Origin: an uncultured Planctomycetales bacterium
Lineage (GTDB): Bacteria > Planctomycetota > Planctomycetia > Isosphaerales > Isosphaeraceae
Assembly: GCA_937907525.1 (NCBI GenBank)
Contig: CALCIB010000186.1
Coordinates: 1 to 9,266, forward strand
DNA length: 9,266 nucleotides
Direction of reading: 5' to 3'
Shown here piece by piece: positions 1 through 6,979 of the stretch (within the stretch, counting starts at the first letter, position 1; every line of letters starts with the position of its first letter). Made by a program: the position numbers and the translations under genes. The notes under the pieces are model-generated. The model made no database searches and was not told the DNA's origin. It was given only the letters and a program-made list of their open reading frames with translations.

Positions 1-46
1 ACCCCTCATCCGGCCTTCGGCCACCTTCTCCCTCAAGGGGAGAAGG
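1..46 (+). repeat. Intergenic two-hairpin repeat, copy A
   Basis: A 46-nt element identical to copy C (5282-5327). It holds two local inverted repeats. One is GGCC-TTC-GGCC (12-22). The other has a 9-bp stem between 24-32 and 38-46 with a 5-nt loop. It lies 55 nt downstream of the stop codon of the antitoxin gene. No T-run follows, so it is not a classical intrinsic terminator. It has the orientation of the right-hand members of the two complete pairs (C and E), and its left partner would lie before position 1. Confidence 0.85.
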
Positions 47-101
47 ACGTTTGGCCGCGGGCCGCTCGGAAGCCGCTTCCGGGGGAACCGGGATCGATCG
101 T

Positions 102-383
102 TCAGACCTCGACCAGTTCGCGCTCGTCGTCCTCGACGCCGGCGGCTTCCAGGCCCTGGACCAACGCGCCGAGCTGCAAGGCCAGGAGGCGGTCCTGGGG
201 GGAGGCGCCGCGGAGGAGGGCCAGGAAGGCCTCGGCGCCGATCAGGACGGCCTTGGGCTTGCTGTGGATCGTCAGGACGTAGCGGCTGTCGGGGTCTTCA
301 AGGTTTTCCAGGACTTTCGGCAGGTCGCGGTGAAGCTCGCGACTGCCGATGAAACGCACGCGCGACGGTGACGACGAAGGCAT
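102..383 (-). CDS. Phd/YefM-family antitoxin-like protein, no toxin visible
   Basis: A 93-residue protein resembling the Phd/YefM antitoxin fold. These proteins usually bind DNA through the N-terminal part, autorepress their operon, and neutralise a toxin with the C-terminal tail. Visible here: the GSRELHRDLPKVLENLED helix segment (13-30), then the beta-strand segment YVLTIHSKPKAVLIGAEAFLALL (35-57, broken as YVLTIHSKPK and AVLIGAEAFLALL), close to the family pattern 'VLTRHGKPVAVLVS..'. The tail is acidic. Two in-frame ATGs exist, at 389 and 383. A GAGG touches the first but sits 6 nt before the second, so I chose 383. No toxin ORF of RelE, Doc or PIN type lies on either side; the next gene upstream is a kinase and downstream is repeat copy A. 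It may be an orphan antitoxin, a stand-alone regulator, or lack a partner only because the window ends. The fold is recognised from motif pattern only. Confidence 0.75.
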   Translation of the reverse strand: MPSSSPSRVRFIGSRELHRDLPKVLENLEDPDSRYVLTIHSKPKAVLIGAEAFLALLRGASPQDRLLALQLGALVQGLEAAGVEDDERELVEV

Positions 384-492
384 CAGCATCCTCGGGGCCG
401 TGATCGGCCTCTGGCTGGCGACTTGGGAAGAATCGAAGGCGGGCGGACGAACGCCGCCTCGAATTCGTGAATCCGACGATGGGTCGAATTAG

Positions 493-520
493 AGTATCGC
501 ATCGACGGCGCCGCCGTCAA
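493..520 (-). promoter_or_regulatory. Candidate sigma70-type promoter for the antitoxin gene
   Basis: Read on the minus strand, TTGACG (520-515, 5 of 6 to consensus) is followed after 16 nt by GATACT (498-493, 4 of 6). It lies in the 230-nt gap between the kinase stop and the antitoxin start, and would give a leader of about 100 nt. The match is by eye only. The rest of the gap holds no gene I can see; a GC palindrome (CGCCGCGCGGCG) just after the kinase stop lacks a T-run and is not a convincing terminator. Confidence 0.4.
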
Positions 521-613
521 TCGACTCTCGATCCTTGCTACGCGGCCCGCCCGGGTTTTGTTTGCCGAAGTGTCGGGAAAATCTGAAGGGCGATCGCCGC
601 GCGGCGGCGGCGG

Positions 614-2320
<1,707 letters not shown>

Positions 2321-2437
2321 GGCTGCGGTCGAACCCTCGCCGACGCGCGGCGGCTTTCGAGGTGGCGGGCCGCGTCGGCGGGGCCCGATGACGGTTCGAT
2401 GCGATCGCTCGGTCGGTCGGCCGACGGTTCGGCGGCC

Positions 2438-2467
2438 ATTGTACCACCCGCGCCGCGGGCGAGTCAC
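2438..2467 (-). promoter_or_regulatory. Candidate extended -10 promoter for the kinase gene
   Basis: On the minus strand, TGGTACAAT contains a TACAAT -10 (2443-2438, 5 of 6) with an extended TGn. Eighteen nt upstream is GTGACT (2467-2462, 4 of 6 to TTGACA), which overlaps the stop codon of the 88-residue gene. Predicted transcription would start near 2431, leaving a leader of about 110 nt. This supports the kinase start at 2320 over the longer frame from 2467. Judged by eye, not scored. Confidence 0.45.
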
Positions 2468-2730
2468 CCGCCGCCGTTTTCGGCGTCCTCCCGCGGCGGC
2501 GCGGGGTCGCGCGGGGGGTCGAGCTCCAGGCCGACGATCAGGCCGATGTCGAAGTAGCGCAGGCCCTCTTGCGACTCGATCTTCGGGAAGATGGCGATCG
2601 CCCGATGTCCCGGCGGGAGCAGGACGTATTCGGGGTGGTCGATCCTCACCAGCCCGCCGTCGACCAGGCGGAGCGCGAACGGGACGAAGGGTTCGGCCTT
2701 CAGGACCGCGCGGACGTCTTCGTTTCTCAT
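2464..2730 (-). CDS. Conserved hypothetical small protein (88 aa)
   Basis: An 88-residue soluble protein without signal peptide or membrane segment. The opening MRNEDVRAVLKAEPFVPFALRLVDGG and the following VRIDHPEYVLLPPG (start of the motif broken at MRNEDVRAVLKAEPF and VPFALRLVDGG) resemble a small-protein type I recall as frequent and multi-copy in planctomycetes, with a pattern like 'L..QPF.PFRL.L.DGR...V.HPE'. No function is known to me. The C-terminus turns into a Pro/Asp/Glu-rich tail. A GAGG (2736-2739) lies 5 nt before the ATG and supports this start. The gene follows the phosphorylase stop by 64 nt and precedes the kinase by 143 nt, all in one direction. The candidate kinase promoter overlaps its stop, so it may be co-transcribed with the phosphorylase rather than with the kinase. 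Real gene: likely; role: unassigned. Confidence 0.75.
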   Translation of the reverse strand: MRNEDVRAVLKAEPFVPFALRLVDGGLVRIDHPEYVLLPPGHRAIAIFPKIESQEGLRYFDIGLIVGLELDPPRDPAPPREDAENGGG

Positions 2731-2753
2731 GGCGGCCTCGATTCGTGAAGCGA

Positions 2754-2780
2754 GGGCGGCGCGGGCGGCGCGGGCGGCGC
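2754..2780. repeat. Three perfect 9-bp tandem repeats with a GC palindrome
   Basis: GGGCGGCGC occurs three times in a row in the 64-nt gap after the phosphorylase stop. The last copy continues into CGCC, making the 14-nt perfect palindrome GGGCGGCGCCGCCC (2772-2785). A transcript through here would be strongly structured and might slow or end transcription, but there is no T-run. Copy number could vary by slippage. Confidence 0.7.
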
Positions 2781-2794
2781 CGCCCCCGCGGGGT

Positions 2795-4939
2795 CTACTG
2801 GCAGGTGACGCCGCCGGCGGCCGGGGCGTAGCTTCTGCGGACGTAGTCCATGACCATGCGGTCGGAGTTGAACTTCCAGGCCAGGCTGCGGAAGGCGTTC
2901 TTCTGACGGGCGATCCAGCCGCGGGGCAGGCCGTCGGCGTCGCGGTCGTAGAACGCGGGGATGACCTCGTGGGTCAGGACCTCGACCAACGAGGCGTGGT
3001 CGCGCTCGTCCTGGGTTTGGATCGAGGCGTTGACGGCGCCGGAACCGATGGCGAAGCCGTTGGAGCCGTCGTAGGCCTCGGCCCACCAGCCGTCGAGGAT
3101 CGAGAAGTTCAACGTGCCGTTGAGCACGGCCTTCTCGCCGGAGGTGCCGCTGGCCTCCTGGGGGCGTCGGGGGTTGTTCAGCCAGACGTCGACCCCCTGC
3201 ACCAGGTGGCGGGCGACGTTCATGTCGTAGTCCTCGACGAAGACGACGTGCTTGCGGAAGTGGTCGTCCCACGCCGTCTTGACGATGTGCTGGATCAACT
3301 CCTTGCCGTAGCGGTCCTCCGGGTGGGCCTTGCCGGCGAAGACGAACTGGACCGGCCGCCTGGCGTCGTTGATGATCTCGGCCATCCGGTCGATGTCCCT
3401 CAGGACCAGCCCGGCGCGCTTGTAGGTGGCGAACCGGCGGGCGAAGCCGATCGTCAGGGCGCCCGGGTCCAGGACGCCGGCGAACCGCTCGACCGCGGCG
3501 TCGGGCTCGCCGCGGCCGCGGGCCTGGGCGACCAGCCGCGCGCGCACGAAATGGATCAGCCGCGCCTTGAGGACTTGCAGCGTCTCCCAAAGCTCGGCGT
3601 CGTCGATGGCGTGGACGGCGCTCCAGGTCTCGGCGTGGCGCTGGCGGCGGGGCCAGTTGGGGCCCAGGTGGCGGTGGAAGAGGGTGGCCATCTGGGGGGC
3701 GATCCAGGTCTGGACGTGGACGCCGTTGGTGATGTGGCCGATCGGCACCTGTTCCTCCTGGACGCCGGGATACAGCGGGTGCCACATCCGCCGCGAGACG
3801 ACCCCGTGCAGGGCGCTGACGCCGTTGGCGTAGCGCGACAGCTTAAGCGCCAGCACGGTCATGCAGAAGGTCTCGTTGTGGTCCTGGGCGTAGACCCGGC
3901 CCAGGCCCATGAAGTCGTCGTGGGACAGGCCGACGGCCGTCCGGATCCGGCCCAGGTGCTCCTCGACCAACTCGGCGGGGAAGCGGTCGTGACCGGCGGC
4001 CACGGGGGTGTGGGTGGTGAAGACGGTCATCCGGGCGACGTCGCGCAGGACCTCGCCGAAGGGGAGCCCGGTCTCCTCCATCGCCTCCCGGATCTTCTCC
4101 ACCACGGCGAAGGCGCTGTGGCCCTCGTTGAGGTGCAGGACCGACGGTCGAATCCCAAGCGCCCTCAGGGCGCGGACGCCGCCGACGCCCAGGAGCAGTT
4201 CCTGGCGGATTCGGGTGCGGCCGTCGCCGCCGTAGAGCCTGGCGGTGAGCGTCCGGTCGGACTCGCTGTTCTCGGGGACGTTGGCGTCCAGGAGCAAAAG
4301 CGTGGTGCGGCCGACCTCCACCCTCCAGACCCGGGCGTGAAGCGTCTCCGCGGTCGTCTCCACCGCCACCCGCAGGGGCTTGCCGTCGGGGGCCAGGGCC
4401 GGCTCGATCGGCAGCTTGGAGACGTCGGCGTCGAGGTAGCTCTCCCGCTGCCAGCCGTCGGCGTCGAGCGACTGGCGGAAGTACCCCTGGTTGTACAAAA
4501 GCCCGATGCCGATCAGGGGAACCCCCAGGTCGCTGGCGCTTTTGAGATGGTCGCCGGCCAGCACCCCCAGACCGCCGGAGTAGATCGGCAGGCTCTCGTG
4601 CAGGCCGAACTCGGCCGAGAAGTAGGCCACCGGCCGGACCCGGAGGATCGTGGCGTGGACCGCCCCCCAGGAATCCTCCCCCTTGAGGTACTCCGAGAGC
4701 CGGCGGAAGGCGAAGTCGATCCGCGAGTCCAGCGCCAGTTCGGCCGCCCGCCGCTCCAGCACGTCGGCCGGCAGCTTCTGGAGGAACTCCACCGGGTTGT
4801 GGCCGACCTCGCTCCAGAGCGCCGGGTCCAACTCCCGGAACAGGTCGATCACGCTGCCGTGCCAGCACCACCAGAGGTTGCGGGCCAGTTCCTTCAGCTT
4901 GTCCTGGATCTTGGATGGACCGTCCATGCCTTCCCCCAT
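2795..4939 (-). CDS. glgP: Alpha-glucan (glycogen/maltodextrin) phosphorylase, short type
   Basis: A 714-residue GT35 phosphorylase that splits alpha-1,4-glucans with phosphate to release glucose-1-phosphate, using pyridoxal phosphate; cytoplasmic. The N-terminal block LARNLWWCWH...LWSEVGHNPVEFL matches the extra domain of the short bacterial/archaeal 'alpha-glucan family phosphorylases', as in Thermotoga AgpA. Other signatures: YFSAEFG (106-112), YSGGLGVLAGDHLKSASDLG (120-139), HLNEGHSAF (269-277), FTTHTPVAAGHDRF (307-320), NGVH (405-408), FARRFATYKRAGL (499-511), and EASGTSGEKAVLNGTLNF with K603 at the PLP-lysine position. The enzyme appears complete. The open frame extends to a TTG at 5065, but that part is Arg-rich and unlike the family. 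ATG 4939 has AGGG 8 nt upstream; ATG 4927 is the alternative, four residues shorter. No other glycogen gene lies in the window. Family certain; preferred substrate length is not readable from sequence. Confidence 0.95.
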   Translation of the reverse strand: MGEGMDGPSKIQDKLKELARNLWWCWHGSVIDLFRELDPALWSEVGHNPVEFLQKLPADVLERRAAELALDSRIDFAFRRLSEYLKGEDSWGAVHATILRVRPVAYFSAEFGLHESLPIYSGGLGVLAGDHLKSASDLGVPLIGIGLLYNQGYFRQSLDADGWQRESYLDADVSKLPIEPALAPDGKPLRVAVETTAETLHARVWRVEVGRTTLLLLDANVPENSESDRTLTARLYGGDGRTRIRQELLLGVGGVRALRALGIRPSVLHLNEGHSAFAVVEKIREAMEETGLPFGEVLRDVARMTVFTTHTPVAAGHDRFPAELVEEHLGRIRTAVGLSHDDFMGLGRVYAQDHNETFCMTVLALKLSRYANGVSALHGVVSRRMWHPLYPGVQEEQVPIGHITNGVHVQTWIAPQMATLFHRHLGPNWPRRQRHAETWSAVHAIDDAELWETLQVLKARLIHFVRARLVAQARGRGEPDAAVERFAGVLDPGALTIGFARRFATYKRAGLVLRDIDRMAEIINDARRPVQFVFAGKAHPEDRYGKELIQHIVKTAWDDHFRKHVVFVEDYDMNVARHLVQGVDVWLNNPRRPQEASGTSGEKAVLNGTLNFSILDGWWAEAYDGSNGFAIGSGAVNASIQTQDERDHASLVEVLTHEVIPAFYDRDADGLPRGWIARQKNAFRSLAWKFNSDRMVMDYVRRSYAPAAGGVTCQ

Positions 4940-5104
4940 GCGAGGAGCCCTGAATGCAGACCGGCCGATCCCCGCGGATCGCGCGGCGCGACGACCCCCA
5001 TACCCCCTGGAACCGGGAAGGGTCGCGAGCCCAACAGTATGGCGTTCAACCGCCCGTCCGCTCAAGACCGGCCGAACCCGGGCGCGCCGGCGGTCGTCGA
5101 CTTT

Positions 5105-5132
5105 ATGTTAAGCCAGACTGATGCGCTGTCGA
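5105..5132 (-). promoter_or_regulatory. Candidate promoter for glgP
   Basis: On the minus strand, TCGACA (5132-5127, 5 of 6 to TTGACA) is followed after 16 nt by TAACAT (5110-5105, 4 of 6). It is a locally AT-richer spot in GC-rich DNA. Transcription would start near 5098 and leave a leader of about 160 nt. It lies just beyond repeat copy B, so the pair B/C would separate the methyltransferase and phosphorylase transcription units. Confidence 0.4.
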
Positions 5133-5160
5133 AAACCACCGCGAGCGAGCGTGTTTCCCC

Positions 5161-5208
5161 CCTTCTCCCCTTGAGGGAGAAGGGGGCCCGAAGGGCCGGA
5201 TGAGGGGT
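5161..5208 (-). repeat. Intergenic two-hairpin repeat, copy B (left arm of pair B/C)
   Basis: A 48-nt copy in the opposite orientation to A and C. It differs from them mainly in the short hairpin, which here is GGCCC-GAA-GGGCC (5185-5197), one base pair longer than in A and C. The second hairpin (5161-5183) keeps its 9-bp stem. With copy C it makes an inverted repeat around a core of about 73 bp. Confidence 0.85.
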
Positions 5209-5231
5209 CGACCGGCGTCGAATTTCGGTGT

Positions 5232-5243
5232 AAGCCATGGCTT
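5232..5243. repeat. 12-bp perfect palindrome in the B/C core
   Basis: AAGCCATGGCTT reads the same on both strands and lies near, though not exactly at, the midpoint between repeats B and C. It could extend the cruciform or hairpin potential of the pair. A 12-bp palindrome alone is weak evidence of function. Confidence 0.45.
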
Positions 5244-5281
5244 GATAACGACTTCAAATCCGATGGCCTCCGGTCCCGCCC

Positions 5282-5327
5282 ACCCCTCATCCGGCCTTCG
5301 GCCACCTTCTCCCTCAAGGGGAGAAGG
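5282..5327 (+). repeat. Intergenic two-hairpin repeat, copy C (right arm of pair B/C)
   Basis: Identical over 46 nt to copy A at the left edge. It carries GGCC-TTC-GGCC (5293-5303) and the 9-bp second hairpin. It lies 11 nt beyond the methyltransferase stop, so it would be in the 3' part of that transcript. Confidence 0.88.
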
Positions 5328-5338
5328 GATGATTGCCA

Positions 5339-6808
5339 TCATCCGTTGTTTAAGTTTTCGACGGCGCGATCCGCCGCCACCGGTTCGTCGGCGAGCGCCC
5401 CCAGGTCGAGTCGCCGCAGGAGTTCCGCCGTGATCGGCCGCTTGGCGTCCCAGAAGACGAACGCCGAGAAGAACCCCCGCGCCGCGTCCGAGTTCAACAG
5501 CCCCGCCAGCCGGCGCGCGTCCGGTTCGTGGCGACAGGGGAGGAAGTAGACGGTGTCGTCCGGCACGATCGGCTTGCCGTCGAAGCTCCCCACGACCTGG
5601 AAATCGAGCCGCTTGTAGAATCCCGAGATCGCGACCTTCCACGGCGCGAACGTGTAATCCCCCACGCCGAAGACCGAGAACCGCGGCCGGCCGCGATAGA
5701 TCGAGCTTCCCCGCCGGTCCAGCGCCTCGCCGTGTCGCGACAGATAAGCCCAGGTCTTCGGCGCGCGGCGCGCGATCGTCGCGGTCTCCTCGCCGACGAA
5801 TCGCTGCGGCACCAGCATCCGGCGCGTCGGGGCGGCCGTTCGGCCGTTGGCGACGTCGGAGCTTTTCAGCATCGGGAAGACGTACTCGTCCTCCAAATCG
5901 ACCAACTCCCCGAAGCCGTTGCGATAGCCGCCCGGCTCTCTCGTCAGCTCCATCACCTTCGATCGGTCGTGCTTGACCCCCGACCGCCACGGGTCGGCCC
6001 CCCCGCCTCCCAGCCGCCTCCAGCGCTCGTAGGCGCGGACGTCGGCCACGAGCCGGCCGTCGCGCCAGCCGATCGCGCCCGCGGGCTCGACCGAGCTTAG
6101 GTCGTCGTACGCGCGACAGTCCGCGCGGCCGCCGGTCGGGGAGACGGCGCAGACCAGAAGGCAGGCGTCGACCGCCGCGCCGAAGTGGGACGGGGCGTCG
6201 ATCCGACGGATCTCGGCCCAATCGACGGTCATGCCGGCCTTCCAGGCATGCGCCATCGCCTTCCGCGCCACCGCCGTCTTGCAGAGCATGGCCAGCCACC
6301 CGCGACGTCCCGCCAACGCTTCTAGCAGGCGGATGAGCATCCACTCGGATATGTCGAAGTTGCTTTTGCCGGTCAGGGCGTCCAGGCCGGCGAGCCCCTG
6401 GAAGTTCGACTTCGGGGGCAGGTTCGAGCCCCCCAGCGCGCCGATCCGGGCGTTGGTGACCCACGGCGGATTCCCCAGGACCAGGATCGGTTCCTTCAGC
6501 GCGTCCAGCCGCGCCCTCCAGTCGACGTCGAAGAAGCTGGCGCGCCGGATCGCGCATCGCGCGGCGTCGCTTCTTCCTCTGAGCGCGTCGGCTAGCTTGT
6601 CGACGTGGTCGGGATCGATCTCCATTCCCAGGCAGCCGGCGTCGGGGAACCGGTCCATCGCGGCCAGCAGGAGGTTTCCCGATCCGCACGTCGGCTCGAC
6701 GACGGTCGCCGGCGCGACCCCCAGCCGCGCGAGCGCCGCGCAAACCTCGGCGGCCAGCGCCGGAGGCGTCTGGAAGTCGCCGAACTCGACGCGCCCGCCT
6801 CTCGCCAT
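5339..6808 (-). CDS. N6-adenine-type DNA methyltransferase, solitary
   Basis: A 489-residue SAM-dependent DNA amino-methyltransferase, expected to methylate adenine (N6) within a specific DNA sequence. Motifs in order: FGDFQTP (9-15, motif X), VEPTCGSGN (37-45, SAM-binding motif I), GMEID (61-65, motif II), NPPW (113-116, catalytic motif IV). A conserved-looking stretch rich in NLPPKSNFQ and TGKSNFDISEWM follows (129-157). The C-terminal half, including FSVFGVGDYTFAPWKVAIS (377-395), probably holds target recognition. The X-I-IV order points to the gamma-type N6A enzymes, TaqI/Eco57I-like in layout. The frame opens at a TTG (6829); ATG 6808 has GAGGA 9 nt upstream and starts just before motif X, so I chose it. 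No endonuclease gene lies on either side: a divergent glycosidase is upstream, repeats and glgP downstream. It may be an orphan regulatory methyltransferase, a restriction-system remnant, or a protective enzyme. Recognition site unknown. A palindrome abuts its -10 box. Confidence 0.9.
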   Translation of the reverse strand: MARGGRVEFGDFQTPPALAAEVCAALARLGVAPATVVEPTCGSGNLLLAAMDRFPDAGCLGMEIDPDHVDKLADALRGRSDAARCAIRRASFFDVDWRARLDALKEPILVLGNPPWVTNARIGALGGSNLPPKSNFQGLAGLDALTGKSNFDISEWMLIRLLEALAGRRGWLAMLCKTAVARKAMAHAWKAGMTVDWAEIRRIDAPSHFGAAVDACLLVCAVSPTGGRADCRAYDDLSSVEPAGAIGWRDGRLVADVRAYERWRRLGGGGADPWRSGVKHDRSKVMELTREPGGYRNGFGELVDLEDEYVFPMLKSSDVANGRTAAPTRRMLVPQRFVGEETATIARRAPKTWAYLSRHGEALDRRGSSIYRGRPRFSVFGVGDYTFAPWKVAISGFYKRLDFQVVGSFDGKPIVPDDTVYFLPCRHEPDARRLAGLLNSDAARGFFSAFVFWDAKRPITAELLRRLDLGALADEPVAADRAVENLNNG

Positions 6809-6833
6809 GCTCGCCGGTCCTCGCTCCAACGCG

Positions 6834-6849
6834 GACGCCTTGAGGCGTC
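6834..6849. promoter_or_regulatory. 16-bp palindrome at the methyltransferase start region, operator candidate
   Basis: GACGCCTTGAGGCGTC has perfect 7-bp arms and a 2-nt centre. It directly abuts the candidate -10 box of the methyltransferase promoter and covers the expected transcription start, a typical place for a repressor operator. It could equally form a small hairpin at the 5' end of the mRNA. The binding protein is unknown. Confidence 0.5.
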
Positions 6850-6855
6850 ATCATA
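6850..6855 (-). promoter_or_regulatory. Candidate -10 box of the methyltransferase gene
   Basis: Minus-strand TATGAT (5 of 6 to TATAAT) would start transcription near 6843, 35 nt before the ATG at 6808. No good -35 box is present at 16-18 nt, so the promoter may be weak or activator-dependent. Confidence 0.4.
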
Positions 6856-6925
6856 CGATGAAGGCGGGCGCGGCCGAAAGCCGGGGCTGCGGGGCGGGGC
6901 GGGGGTTTCGGCGTCGCCGTCGCGT

Positions 6926-6931
6926 TATAAT
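6926..6931 (+). promoter_or_regulatory. Perfect TATAAT -10 box of the GH50-like gene
   Basis: TATAAT matches consensus at all six positions inside very GC-rich sequence, preceded by GCGT. Transcription would start near 6938, giving a leader of about 42 nt. No clear -35 is visible at the normal spacing (GGGTTT at 17 nt). It is divergent from, and about 70 bp from, the methyltransferase -10. Confidence 0.55.
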
Positions 6932-6979
6932 CCGGGGGTCGTTGCGATCCGCGCCAAACCTTCCCGCCGAGGCCGCGCC

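Larger units (their letters stand above)
4940..5338. other. 399-bp intergenic region, no gene
   Basis: This gap separates the phosphorylase start from the methyltransferase stop. It contains the candidate phosphorylase promoter (5105-5132) and the repeat pair B/C (5161-5327) with a palindrome in its core. Between 4940 and 5104 I see only leader sequence. Open frames crossing it are extensions of neighbouring genes or opposite-strand frames with skewed Arg/Pro composition. Confidence 0.7.

Noticed and set aside
1..46. Repeat copies as a CRISPR array
   Set aside because: Only five copies, thousands of bases apart or in inverted pairs, with changing orientation, no regular spacers and no cas genes.
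2591..5203. Plus-strand open frame of 870 codons over glgP
   Set aside because: Low-complexity Gly/Val/Asp/Gln composition, opposite an unmistakable phosphorylase, and crossing two gene borders and a repeat.
5161..5327. Pair B/C as a bidirectional intrinsic terminator
   Set aside because: Stems are strong but no T-run follows on either strand; a terminator role by another route is left open as a finding.
5103..5338. Remnant of a restriction endonuclease gene downstream of the methyltransferase
   Set aside because: The space is about 235 bp and taken up by repeats and a candidate promoter; no protein-like reading frame is visible.
6605..6979. 125-codon N-terminal extension of the GH50-like protein
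   Set aside because: Arg-rich, overlaps the methyltransferase gene on the other strand, contains the TATAAT box, and is followed by a proper ribosome site and signal peptide at 6980.
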